Shown one piece after another: positions 9,082 to 16,969 of a stretch of DNA of 30,866 nt; the stretch's first letter is position 1; each line of letters opens with the position of its first letter. The notes under the pieces are model-generated. The model was not told the DNA's origin. It worked only from the letters and a program-made list of their open reading frames with translations, and ran no database searches. The position numbers and the translations under genes were made by a program. Where the stretch lies: positions 1 through 30,866 of the forward strand of contig JAEZUC010000163.1 of the NCBI GenBank assembly GCA_023443515.1, written 5' to 3'. The DNA is from Bacillota bacterium. Its GTDB lineage: Bacteria > Bacillota > Clostridia > Acetivibrionales > DSM-1351.

Positions 9082-9621
9082 TTAAAAACTAGGCGGTGAT
9101 GATACCCATAGAATAACAGACTGACTCTTTACTGAATTAACTATTTTATGGGTTTTTACGGGTTTAAAGTAGAAACTTTCGCCCTTTTTTACTTTGTACT
9201 TCTGAGTACCCAGATAAACAATTATTCCTCCGCTGACAACATACCCGAATTCCTCCCCGTCGTGGGGATTATCAAGCTCAGAACTGCCTCCCGGTTCCAA
9301 CTTAATAAGAATAGGTTCCATAGTGTTCTTCTGAGCATTTGAAATCAGCCAATGTATTTCATAACCCGAATCCCTATCTTCTTTTGTAAAAACATCATCT
9401 TTTTTAAAAACAACCTTTTCATTGACAGATTCATTGAAGAAGTCTTTTATATTGGTTCCAAGTGATTCAAGAATATCCATCAGGGTTGCAATCGACGGTG
9501 AAGTCAAATCCCTCTCCAGCTGTGATATAAAGCCCTTTGACAATTCGCACCTTCCGGCAAGTTCTTCCTGTGTGAGACCATTTTTAATTCTTAGATGTTT
9601 TATTTTTTCACCAATTCTCAT
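9082..9621 (-). CDS. XRE-family HTH plus cupin transcription regulator of the polyamine operon
   Basis: A 179-residue DNA-binding regulator. Residues about 1-60 form an XRE helix-turn-helix (IKHLRIKNGLTQEELAGRCE then GFISQLERD). Residues about 100-179 form a cupin beta-barrel (EEFGYVVSGGIIVYLG, KGESFYFKP, THKIVN), a likely small-molecule sensor. This fold combination is that of PuuR, the putrescine-responsive repressor of E. coli. It is the first gene of the operon with potABCD, so it very likely controls polyamine uptake and itself through the inverted repeat at 9642-9662. Effector and sign of regulation are inferred. Confidence 0.9.
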   Translation of the reverse strand: MRIGEKIKHLRIKNGLTQEELAGRCELSKGFISQLERDLTSPSIATLMDILESLGTNIKDFFNESVNEKVVFKKDDVFTKEDRDSGYEIHWLISNAQKNTMEPILIKLEPGGSSELDNPHDGEEFGYVVSGGIIVYLGTQKYKVKKGESFYFKPVKTHKIVNSVKSQSVILWVSSPPSF

Positions 9622-9641
9622 TTATGTTCCTCATTTAGCAT

Positions 9642-9662
9642 AAGTAAACTTTTTGTTTACTT
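9642..9662. promoter_or_regulatory. Inverted-repeat operator in the leader of the regulator-potABCD operon
   Basis: A perfect inverted repeat AAGTAAAC-N5-GTTTACTT, 21 bases. It lies between the predicted transcription start (near 9675) and the regulator's ATG, a place where a bound repressor would block RNA polymerase. It is the best candidate site for the XRE-cupin protein encoded just downstream. Confidence 0.7.
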
Positions 9663-9681
9663 CAATTAAACAACAAATAAA

Positions 9682-9710
9682 TGTATATCATATTATATTA
9701 TCAGTGTCAA
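9682..9710 (-). promoter_or_regulatory. Sigma-A type promoter of the regulator-potABCD operon
   Basis: On the minus strand TTGACA (9705-9710) and TATACA (9682-9687) are separated by exactly 17 bases, a near-consensus housekeeping promoter. Predicted start near 9675, giving a leader of about 55 bases. Confidence 0.75.
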
Positions 9711-9750
9711 TAAAATCTAACGTTTTTTTGCATAATTATACAAGCAAGCC

Positions 9751-9789
9751 AAAAAAGCAGCAACACAATATGTTATGTGCTGCTGCTTT
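9751..9789 (-). terminator. Rho-independent terminator of the amino acid ABC transporter operon
   Basis: AAAGCAGCA (9754-9762) pairs with TGCTGCTTT (9781-9789); an inner CACA/TGTG stem extends it across one mismatch. On the minus strand the stem is followed by six T. It lies 22 bases after the ATPase stop. Confidence 0.88.
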
Positions 9790-9810
9790 GTCATGTAACC
9801 ATATGTTCTT

Positions 9811-10572
9811 TTATTGACCAAAACCCCTTATAAATGCTCTTGTTCTTTCCTTCTTGGGATTTGTAAAAATGTCCTCCGGCTTCCCTTCTTCTACAATAAC
9901 GCCGTCATCCATAAAAATGACCCTGTCTGCAACTTCCCGTGCAAAATTCATCTCATGGGTTACAACCACCATTGTCATATGTTCTTCCGCAAGCTGTCTG
10001 ATAACTTTTAGAACCTCGTTTGTAAGCTGTGGATCAAGTGCTGACGTTGGCTCATCAAAGAACAGGACATCCGGTTTTAGTGCAAGTGCCCTTGCTATAG
10101 CTACTCTCTGACACTGACCTCCTGATAGGTTGCATGGGTATGCATTTGCCTTGTCCTCAAGTCCCATCTTTACCAGAAGCTCCATGGCTGTTTTTTTTGC
10201 CTCTGGCTTACTTACACCTGCAACGCTTACGGGAGCGGCCATAATGTTATCTAAAACACTATAATGAGGAAAAAGATTGAAGCTCTGAAATACAAGACCT
10301 ATTTTCAAACGTATCTCCCTCAGCTTCTTTTTGTCTGCATAGACAGCTCTGCCTTGTGCATTGGTAGAAACCATTACGTCATCCTCTACAGTAATTGAAC
10401 CCATATCTACTTTTTCCAAAAGGTTTATACACCTGAGCAGTGTACTTTTGCCAGAACCTGACGGTCCTATTACAGCTACGACATCACCTTTATTTACCTC
10501 GAATGAAATTCCTGAAAGTACGAGATTACCATCGAAGCTTTTATATATATCTGTTGCTTTTATCATTTCCAT
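9811..10572 (-). CDS. glnQ: Polar amino acid (glutamine-type) ABC transporter ATP-binding protein
   Basis: A 253-residue cytoplasmic ATPase of the polar amino acid importer family. Walker A GPSGSGKST is at 36-44, with the Q-loop FQSFNLFPHYSVLDN, the signature LSGGQCQRVAIARAL, Walker B FFDEPTSALDP and the switch histidine in VTHEMNFAREVADRV. A GGAGG site lies six bases before the ATG. It ends the binding protein-permease-ATPase cluster. The gene symbol reflects the family; glutamine as substrate is not proven. Confidence 0.9.
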   Translation of the reverse strand: MEMIKATDIYKSFDGNLVLSGISFEVNKGDVVAVIGPSGSGKSTLLRCINLLEKVDMGSITVEDDVMVSTNAQGRAVYADKKKLREIRLKIGLVFQSFNLFPHYSVLDNIMAAPVSVAGVSKPEAKKTAMELLVKMGLEDKANAYPCNLSGGQCQRVAIARALALKPDVLFFDEPTSALDPQLTNEVLKVIRQLAEEHMTMVVVTHEMNFAREVADRVIFMDDGVIVEEGKPEDIFTNPKKERTRAFIRGFGQ

Positions 10573-10601
10573 ATACTACCTCCGGATAAATCCCTTTTTA
10601 C

Positions 10602-11234
10602 CTATCTATAGTAATTTAGTTTTTTCTCTGCAAATGAAAACACCTGAGCCACAATAAGATTCATTATATAATAAAAGACTCCGGCAACGAATAAGGGCTG
10701 TACAGAGGATACCCTGCTGGCAGCATTCTGGGCAATTCTGAACATTTCTTCCAAAGCGATTGCTGAAACAAGTGCAGTATCCTTAACAAGGGTTATTACT
10801 TCATTACTTATAGGCGGTAATACCCTTTTTACAACCTGAGGCATAATTATCTTAAAAAATACCTGTAGCTTTGTAAAGCCGAGAACCTCTCCTGCTTCAT
10901 ACTGTCCTTTAGGAATAGACTCTATTCCTCCCCTAAATATTTCAGCAAAGTAAGCTGCATAATTAAGTACAAATGCAATAACGGCAGCAGCAAATCTGCC
11001 GACTTTAGCGTCAAAAACATAGGACGGTGCAAAATAAACCACCAGTAGCTGCAGTATTAATGGCGTTCCTCTCATTATTGAGATATAAATACTTGTAATT
11101 CCGCTAATAATTATGTGCTTTGACCTTCTACCAAAAGACACCAGAAGTCCTAAAGGTATTGCAAAGATAAGCGTTAATGCAAATATTTGCAAAGAAACTA
11201 CCATTCCCTCCAATAACAACAATACCAGCTTCAC
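10602..11234 (-). CDS. Polar amino acid ABC transporter permease
   Basis: A 210-residue membrane permease of the HisM/GlnP family with about five membrane segments. The EAA loop is GQYEAGEVLGFTKLQVFFKIIMPQ. I chose the GTG at 11232-11234 because GGAGAGGGG lies eight bases upstream and the product then starts, as usual in the family, just before the first membrane helix. The longer reading from an ATG at 11282 adds 16 residues without a good ribosome site. It probably works as a homodimer, as only one permease gene is present. Confidence 0.88.
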   Translation of the reverse strand: MKLVLLLLEGMVVSLQIFALTLIFAIPLGLLVSFGRRSKHIIISGITSIYISIMRGTPLILQLLVVYFAPSYVFDAKVGRFAAAVIAFVLNYAAYFAEIFRGGIESIPKGQYEAGEVLGFTKLQVFFKIIMPQVVKRVLPPISNEVITLVKDTALVSAIALEEMFRIAQNAASRVSSVQPLFVAGVFYYIMNLIVAQVFSFAEKKLNYYR

Positions 11235-11370
11235 TGATAAATCCCCTCTCCATAAAATCATTAAACCGGGCCTTATACCCATGCTTATCTATTTTATATT
11301 ACAATAGTGCAATTTTCTATATTTATAATGCATTATTTAAAGCCATTTTGCAACTTTTCGCCTAAAAACA

Positions 11371-11395
11371 GGGCCGATATATACTATATCAGCCC
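11371..11395. terminator. Hairpin between binding-protein and permease genes (attenuator or terminator)
   Basis: GGGC-C-GATATA (11371-11381) pairs with TATATC-A-GCCC (11385-11395) around a 3-base loop with one internal mismatch. T tracts flank it in both directions (TGTTTTT on the minus strand, TTTTTT on the plus strand). It sits 51 bases after the binding-protein stop and could partly end transcription, so that more binding protein than membrane subunits is made. Confidence 0.7.
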
Positions 11396-11446
11396 TTTTT
11401 TGAAGTTTGCGAATATGATCAAATTTTTACTTGTAAGCTTTTAGAA

Positions 11447-12316
11447 TTACTTTTCTACAATAGATATGTCCTTACCAAACCATTTGTTTGATATTTCAGT
11501 TATCTTGCCGTCTTTAGCCATTGCCTTGAGGGCGTCATTTACTTTTGTCATCAGCTGAAGATCAGCTTTTCTGAAGCCAACTCCATATTCCTCGGCTGCC
11601 AGTGATTCATCCAAAATCCTGTATTTTTCACTATTCATCTGAATCTGATATCTTGCTACTATCTCATCCATTACAACTCCGTCGGTATTTCCTGTTTTCA
11701 AGTCCATAAGACATAGAGTGTTATCCTTGAGTTCTACTACATCTTTAAGAGAACTTTTAAAATCCGTACTTTTTTCTATTGCGTCTGCAGCACTTGATGC
11801 TGCCTGAAGCGACACTGACTTTCCTTTAAGGTCTGCCAAAGTATTGTACTTTGAATCCGCCAGCACAACAACCACCTGATTGTTTTTCATGTAAGGGTCT
11901 GAAAACAGTATATTTTTCTTTCTTTCCTCGTTTATGGAAAAACCATTCCATATGCAATCAATGTTTCCGGTTTTCAGTTCCTGGTCTTTTGAATCCCAGT
12001 TAATAGGCTGTAGCTTAAGCTTTACACCTAATCGTGATGCAACTTCCTTTGCAAGGTCTATATCATATCCTACTATATTGTTGTCCTCATCTCTGAATCC
12101 CATAGGAGGAAAACTCTCATCCAAACCCAGTACAAGCTCGCCCTTTTCCTTGACCTTGTCCCATGACTTATCTACAGCTACAGTGCTGGGAGCAGTGGTG
12201 CTTTCCCCGGCTGTACTTGAACTTTTTGAAGACTCACCGGAAGCCCCGCAACCCGCAACTAAAAATGTCAACGCCATGACACTGGCCAAAGCCTTTATTA
12301 TCCTACCTAATCTCAC
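11447..12316 (-). CDS. Polar amino acid ABC transporter, substrate-binding lipoprotein
   Basis: A 289-residue extracytoplasmic binding protein of family 3. The lipoprotein signal ends in the lipobox LVAGC, followed by a Ser/Thr-rich linker. The mature domain begins KVKEKGELVLGLDESFPPMGFRDED, with the YDIDLAKEVASRLGV and WDSKDQELKTGNIDCIWNG motifs of the ligand cleft. I favour the GTG start at 12314-12316 (AAGGG ten bases upstream); an in-frame ATG 18 bases up (12334) is possible. First gene of the transporter cluster. No T-box or riboswitch was recognised upstream. Confidence 0.88.
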   Translation of the reverse strand: MRLGRIIKALASVMALTFLVAGCGASGESSKSSSTAGESTTAPSTVAVDKSWDKVKEKGELVLGLDESFPPMGFRDEDNNIVGYDIDLAKEVASRLGVKLKLQPINWDSKDQELKTGNIDCIWNGFSINEERKKNILFSDPYMKNNQVVVVLADSKYNTLADLKGKSVSLQAASSAADAIEKSTDFKSSLKDVVELKDNTLCLMDLKTGNTDGVVMDEIVARYQIQMNSEKYRILDESLAAEEYGVGFRKADLQLMTKVNDALKAMAKDGKITEISNKWFGKDISIVEK

Positions 12317-12546
12317 AAAAACCAATCCCTTCAAATAAAATAATTTTTTACTTTTTTTATCTCTCTATTTCGATTTTGTTCTACATATTATTCTACTTCA
12401 TAACTTTAATAAAGTAAAGTAATAAGTTAATGAATTTTATTATTTTTAGTTACTGTAAATAAATTAATAGGATATGTTAGGTTTGTACTGCATAAATTTA
12501 AATAGTAGATACTTGTCTTTTATTAAACGGTTAAGAGGTGACTTTA

Positions 12547-13584
12547 TTGGCTAGAACCAAGATCTTTAAAATAATAATGTGTTTCGGTTTGATAGTTTGT
12601 ATCCTTGCCGGATCAACTGCAATATTATTGAGGGATAATACAGGCCAGGTATTATCAGTGAGTAATGAGGGCTATATAAAATGGGTGGAGTATAATGTAC
12701 CCTATGAAGCAATGGAAAAGGCACTAAGCATGGATGTAAAATCCCATGAGAAACCTGTTCAGCTTCACTGGGTTGAAATGCTGGCATATATATCTACCAA
12801 ATACGGAGGGAACTTTAAGAAATATAAAGCAAAGGATTTGGAGGAGCTTGCCGACAAACTGAATCAAGGCCAGACAATGGAACAGCTCACTGCAAATATG
12901 AAGCATTACAACTATTTTTATCAAGCTTACGACGCTATCCTTGGTAACTTTGTCGGTGAGTACGATATTCAGGTAAAAGACCCTGATAACAACGAAAAGA
13001 CAATCTGGCAGAAGAAATACGGGTTAAAGGTCTTTTCCCCTATTGCCAGAGGCTACAGCTTCAGCCATTATGATGATTTTGGCAGCAGCCGTTCTTTCGG
13101 CTTTTCCAGAAAGCACCTGGGCAACGATCTGATGGGGTCTATAGGCACTCCTATTATGGCTGTGGAATCCGGTATCGTGGAAGTAATGGGCTGGAATATG
13201 TACGGAGGCTGGAGAATAGGCATCCGTAGCTTTGATCAGAAAAGATATTATTACTATGCACATTTGAGAAAAGACAGACCATTTCATGGGGATCTCTATG
13301 AAGGTAAGATTGTAAAGGCCGGAGATGTAATAGGATACCTTGGAATGACCGGCTACAGTACACGTGAAAATGTTAATAACATTACCACTCCTCACCTTCA
13401 CTTTGGTATGCAACTTATTTTTGATGAGTCCCAAAAAGAAAGTAATAATGAAATCTGGATTGATGTATATAATATTGTAAACCTTCTTCAAAAGAATCGT
13501 TCAGCAGTTACAAAGGACGAAGAAACCCGTGATTTCTACCGTACATATGACATTGTAGAACCGAATATGAACTACCATTTTTAA
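12547..13584 (+). CDS. Membrane-anchored M23 family metallopeptidase
   Basis: A 345-residue probable peptidoglycan endopeptidase facing outside the membrane. An N-terminal anchor (about 7-27) is followed by a region of about 150 residues with no recognised domain, then an M23/LytM domain. The zinc site looks complete: H190 and D194 (HLGND), H239 and H283/H285 (HLHFGM). I place the start at the TTG at 12547, with AGAGGTGA just upstream; a GTG at 12538 lies inside that ribosome site. It is followed 27 bases later by a polysaccharide deacetylase, so the pair probably remodels wall or spore cortex. Link to sporulation is inference. Confidence 0.85.
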   Translation: MARTKIFKIIMCFGLIVCILAGSTAILLRDNTGQVLSVSNEGYIKWVEYNVPYEAMEKALSMDVKSHEKPVQLHWVEMLAYISTKYGGNFKKYKAKDLEELADKLNQGQTMEQLTANMKHYNYFYQAYDAILGNFVGEYDIQVKDPDNNEKTIWQKKYGLKVFSPIARGYSFSHYDDFGSSRSFGFSRKHLGNDLMGSIGTPIMAVESGIVEVMGWNMYGGWRIGIRSFDQKRYYYYAHLRKDRPFHGDLYEGKIVKAGDVIGYLGMTGYSTRENVNNITTPHLHFGMQLIFDESQKESNNEIWIDVYNIVNLLQKNRSAVTKDEETRDFYRTYDIVEPNMNYHF

Positions 13585-13611
13585 AAATTAATATAAATTG
13601 GAGGTTCTTTT

Positions 13612-14508
13612 ATGTATGAATTTTTTAATAAAAAAATAATTAAATATATTTTACTTGTTTTTGCAGTAGTTTTAATTCTGGTACTGCCTTTGGCTCTTAT
13701 CCTGTCTGCTACAACCAGCGTTTTTGATGATGCACTTGAAAGCTTGGGGGAAAACAACGGAATTAAGGTACCCATAGTAATGTATCACGGGACAATTCCA
13801 AAATCCAAGGATTTGGGCAAATTTGTGATTACTCCCAGAGAACTGGAAAGTGATATAAAATATTTAAAAGACCGCGGATATACTGCAATTACAATGACGG
13901 ATCTTATAAACTATGTATATAATGATGGGGAACTTCCGTCCAAACCAGTTATGCTCACCTTTGATGACGGATACTATAATAATTATATATATGCAACGCC
14001 TATTCTCAAAAACTACGATATGAGGGCCGTTATATCGGTTGTAGGAGAGTTTACGGAAGCCTCCACCAAAATACCTGAAAATAATGTGCAGTATTCCTAC
14101 ATAACATGGGAACAAATTAAAAACATGAGTGACTCAGGTATCTATGAAATACAAAATCATACATATAATCTTCATAAATACGGCAAAAAGAGGTTGGGGG
14201 CAAAAAAGAACAGAGGCGAATCCGTCGAAGCCTACAAGAGCCTTCTGTACTCTGACGTAGGGCTTCTTCAGGAAAAACTAAAGGAATCCGCAGGTATTGA
14301 GCCAAATACCTTTACATACCCCTTTGGTTATATGTGCAGTGATTCAGTACCTATTTTAAAGGAAATGGGCTTTAAAGCAACTTTGTCCTGCTCTGAAGGT
14401 GTTAATATCATTAGCAGAAATAAAAAAGATATCCTTTATGGCTTAAAGCGAAAAAACCGACCTCATGGAGTCTCCACTGAAACTTTCTTTAAAAAATTCT
14501 GCCCATAG
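13612..14508 (+). CDS. Membrane-anchored polysaccharide deacetylase (NodB / CE4 family)
   Basis: A 298-residue CE4 deacetylase that by family removes N-acetyl groups from peptidoglycan or chitin-like glycans outside the membrane. A membrane anchor lies at about 12-35. NodB motif 1 is TFDDGY with D118 and D119; motif 2 is HTYNLH with H183 and H188, completing the metal triad. The conserved TYPFGY lies near 239. A GGAGG site lies before the ATG. It follows the M23 peptidase by 27 bases and is probably co-transcribed with it; a terminator is at 14616-14646. Substrate not determinable. Confidence 0.88.
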   Translation: MYEFFNKKIIKYILLVFAVVLILVLPLALILSATTSVFDDALESLGENNGIKVPIVMYHGTIPKSKDLGKFVITPRELESDIKYLKDRGYTAITMTDLINYVYNDGELPSKPVMLTFDDGYYNNYIYATPILKNYDMRAVISVVGEFTEASTKIPENNVQYSYITWEQIKNMSDSGIYEIQNHTYNLHKYGKKRLGAKKNRGESVEAYKSLLYSDVGLLQEKLKESAGIEPNTFTYPFGYMCSDSVPILKEMGFKATLSCSEGVNIISRNKKDILYGLKRKNRPHGVSTETFFKKFCP

Positions 14509-14615
14509 ATACCCATTTTTTATTAAACAGGAGATAAAACAACTGTACATAATCAACCTTGTTATGGTATCTACAGACATCTGTTTATACTATAGGAATA
14601 AAAAACTTGAAAAAG

Positions 14616-14646
14616 CAGAAAATTTGTAAAAATTTTCTGTTTTTTT
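14616..14646 (+). terminator. Rho-independent terminator after the peptidase-deacetylase pair
   Basis: CAGAAAATTT and AAATTTTCTG form a perfect 10-base stem with loop GTAA, followed by seven T. It lies 107 bases after the deacetylase stop. Confidence 0.8.
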
Positions 14647-14661
14647 GATGCGTTTCGCTCC

Positions 14662-14726
14662 TTATTATGTAACCTTTTGTAGATTTATTTAATATTATAC
14701 ATTACAAAGGATTATGTAACCCTTTG
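14662..14726 (+). promoter_or_regulatory. Repeats in the promoter region of the DUF4489-like gene
   Basis: The motif ATTATGTAACC occurs twice (near 14664 and 14711) about 47 bases apart. The second copy lies inside a small inverted repeat CAAAGG-N10-CCTTTG (14705-14726) that ends 22 bases before the start codon. These could be binding sites or promoter elements of the gene that follows; no clear sigma-A promoter is visible. Confidence 0.4.
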
Positions 14727-14748
14727 AATATAAAAAGGAGTGAATTTT

Positions 14749-15258
14749 ATGCCAAATGGTGACTACTACTATTTTCATCATTCTAATGGGTCAGACGAAC
14801 ACGAAGGTTCATCCGGATCCGGGTCAAGAAACAACAATGTTGTACTAAGTGCAAATACGGGAGGACTTGGACCATTACCCGTAATTACCACTCTTTTTGC
14901 CGATCCGATTAATGTAGTATCTACTACCATTGACACAACCGGCCTGAGAAGAACTACTAATTTACTTCAGTTTACAAGTATTATAAACCTACCCTTGGGG
15001 GTTTCCGTAACCTTCAACTTTGAGATTTTGCGTTCCTCTGAAGATGGTTCAGCCGTTAAAGTCGGCCCTACCTTTACGTTCTCAACTCTAGTTGACGTAT
15101 TGGAGGCAGAATCCTTCAGTTTCCAATTTGTTGATGCCATGCTGGCTCCCGGTAACTACACTTATTCTGTACAACTCTCTACAAATTCCATAATTGATAT
15201 AACCCCTGGTGCATCAATTATGAATGCAACATTAAGTGTATTAGCTGTTGAGGGCTAA
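14749..15258 (+). CDS. DUF4489-like hypothetical protein, cysteine-free
   Basis: A 169-residue protein with no signal peptide and no membrane segment. Residues 1-30 are polar and rich in Tyr, His, Ser and Gly. The rest is beta-rich. The stretch STTIDTTGLRRTTNLLQFTS, then FEILRSSEDGSAVKVGPTFTF and FSFQFVDAMLAPGNYTYSV, resembles my memory of DUF4489, a clostridial family of unknown function that is usually cysteine-rich. This protein has no cysteine at all. The start is the ATG at 14749 (GGAG eight bases before); a GTG at 14740 overlaps that ribosome site. A surface or spore-coat role is a guess. Confidence 0.7.
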   Translation: MPNGDYYYFHHSNGSDEHEGSSGSGSRNNNVVLSANTGGLGPLPVITTLFADPINVVSTTIDTTGLRRTTNLLQFTSIINLPLGVSVTFNFEILRSSEDGSAVKVGPTFTFSTLVDVLEAESFSFQFVDAMLAPGNYTYSVQLSTNSIIDITPGASIMNATLSVLAVEG

Positions 15259-15280
15259 CAGCCATCCGCTTCTTCTCCTG

Positions 15281-15312
15281 GGCTGCTGCAAACAAGTTTG
15301 CGGCAGCCTTTT
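15281..15312 (+). terminator. Rho-independent terminator of the DUF4489-like gene
   Basis: GGCTGCTGCAAAC pairs with GTTTGCGGCAGCC (13 positions, one mismatch) around a 2-base loop, followed by TTTT. It lies 22 bases after the stop codon. No T tract follows on the minus strand, so it serves the plus strand only. Confidence 0.82.
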
Positions 15313-15365
15313 ATTGCCAGTTTCTAATAAGCAGTGATAGTCATTAGATACACCTGCCTGGATTG

Positions 15366-16748
15366 CTACTTCATTTTCCTAACATCTGATATTGCCTTTA
15401 TAGATTGCACTTTAGGCCCTGTTGGGTAATCTACAAAGCAGATAGCTATATCCTGCTCATACCATGTATTGTAAGAATGATGATATTTAAAATCTGATAA
15501 ACTGCTCATATCCTGCATCGCTGTTCCAACTACACCAAGCATGAGTGCATTATCTTTCGTACATTCATCATACTTATACCTTATAGTACCTCTTAGTGTT
15601 GTTCTGCCGTAAAAAGTGTTATCTGACACTATCATTCCTTTACTGGTAACAAAACTTCCTTCCATCTTTATCGTATTATTTTTTACCATATCGACTGCAT
15701 GTTCAATATTTTTTGTGTAGTTTTTTATAAGTGTAAAAGACCACTCCGGGTCGTCGTAATATAAATCATCTGTAGCAACTTCTGCGAGATTTTTTCTAAA
15801 TGCATCTATATCTTTATAATCAGCCTTTACTAATGAATTGATATATTTTGTTCCTATGTCCACTATTGAATTTATGTATTCGTTTCTTGTCACAATAATA
15901 TTATACGGGTCTAAATATTCAGGTAAAATATACGAATAAAACGTAATGTTATTTGTTAAATTTGATAAGCCATACCTGTTAAAAATTAATTCCTGAGGTA
16001 AATCCTTTACAAGATTGTACCAACTATTATAATTATCTACGTTAAAATATTTATTATTTTGAGTTTCAAATTCAATTTGTTTATTGTATTTATAGTTTTT
16101 GGTATCCTTCTTATATTCTATAACATTTACAAGTACTGCTGCTACTTCCGCTCTCGTTAAACTTGATTTAGGATGAAAATATCTATCCGCACCTACTTTG
16201 GTACCTGTCATCAGGTATTCATCATATGCCGTAATAGGGTAGCCTGTATTTGCATTAGTATCTACATCAACATAAGGATTCCTGCATAACCTGTCCGGCT
16301 TTAGTCCTAATGCCATGCATACCATTGAACATGCATCCTGTCTGGTTATAGGTAAATCCGGATAAAATAATTGATTTTTTCCCGGTATATTTGTGAATCC
16401 ATTTTCATCTGCTGCTACAATCCACTCTTTTGCCCAGTGATTTTTTGCATCTTCATAATATGGTTCCGAACCACTTCCCGTCTTTTTTACGCCCAAAGCC
16501 ACACATAAAAATGTTACAAACTCAGCTCTTGTTATTTTCCTATTGGGAGCAAATTTGTTATCTCCAACACCAGAGGTAATATTTAGTTCTACGAGCTTAT
16601 CAACATAATCGTAGTACCAATCCGTTTGTTTTACATCGGTAAATCCAGCTGCATTTACTGGCAGATTGCCTATTCCCAATATTATAAACACTGTCAGCAA
16701 CATTGCCAATGTTATTTTAAACATTTTTAAAAGTGAATAATTCTTCAT
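15366..16748 (-). CDS. S-layer homology (SLH) domain protein
   Basis: A 460-residue secreted protein. A signal peptide (about 1-33, ending VNAAG) is followed by three SLH repeats: FTDVKQTDWYYDYVDKLVEL with ITRAEFVTFLCVALG, then YYEDAKNHWAKEWIVAADEN with ITRQDACSMVCMALG, then VDVDTNANTGYPITAYDEYL with LTRAEVAAVLVNVIEY. SLH triplets bind pyruvylated cell-wall polymers. Residues about 215-460 form a domain I do not recognise, rich in Tyr and Asn, with no enzyme motif seen. A GGAG site lies eight bases before the ATG. It is convergent with the DUF4489-like gene and has its own promoter. Confidence 0.88.
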   Translation of the reverse strand: MKNYSLLKMFKITLAMLLTVFIILGIGNLPVNAAGFTDVKQTDWYYDYVDKLVELNITSGVGDNKFAPNRKITRAEFVTFLCVALGVKKTGSGSEPYYEDAKNHWAKEWIVAADENGFTNIPGKNQLFYPDLPITRQDACSMVCMALGLKPDRLCRNPYVDVDTNANTGYPITAYDEYLMTGTKVGADRYFHPKSSLTRAEVAAVLVNVIEYKKDTKNYKYNKQIEFETQNNKYFNVDNYNSWYNLVKDLPQELIFNRYGLSNLTNNITFYSYILPEYLDPYNIIVTRNEYINSIVDIGTKYINSLVKADYKDIDAFRKNLAEVATDDLYYDDPEWSFTLIKNYTKNIEHAVDMVKNNTIKMEGSFVTSKGMIVSDNTFYGRTTLRGTIRYKYDECTKDNALMLGVVGTAMQDMSSLSDFKYHHSYNTWYEQDIAICFVDYPTGPKVQSIKAISDVRKMK

Positions 16749-16820
16749 AATAACAACTCCTTATAAATGTTAAAAATAAGTCTGTGTGAAAACATGGTAA
16801 CTGTTTTTTCCTACGCTTCC

Positions 16821-16849
16821 ATTATTTTATATTTTTGTATAAGTGTCAA
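16821..16849 (-). promoter_or_regulatory. Sigma-A type promoter of the SLH protein gene
   Basis: On the minus strand TTGACA (16844-16849) and AATAAT (16821-16826) are 17 bases apart. Predicted start is near 16814, about 65 bases before the ATG. Confidence 0.6.
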
Positions 16850-16969
16850 CGTAAAATCTCAGAACTTTTAAAATGCATGATTTTTAAAATGAACCATTTA
16901 GGGATTATGTCAATATACTGTATTAAGAGTTTGTATATAAATTAATACAAATGGCGGGAGGTGTCTATT

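Noticed and set aside
13024..13491. 155-codon open frame antisense to the M23 peptidase
   Set aside because: It overlaps the conserved catalytic domain on the other strand, and its translation resembles no family I know.
16749..16969. TPP riboswitch upstream of the NMT1-type transporter
   Set aside because: No CTGAGA-type core or matching helices could be found.
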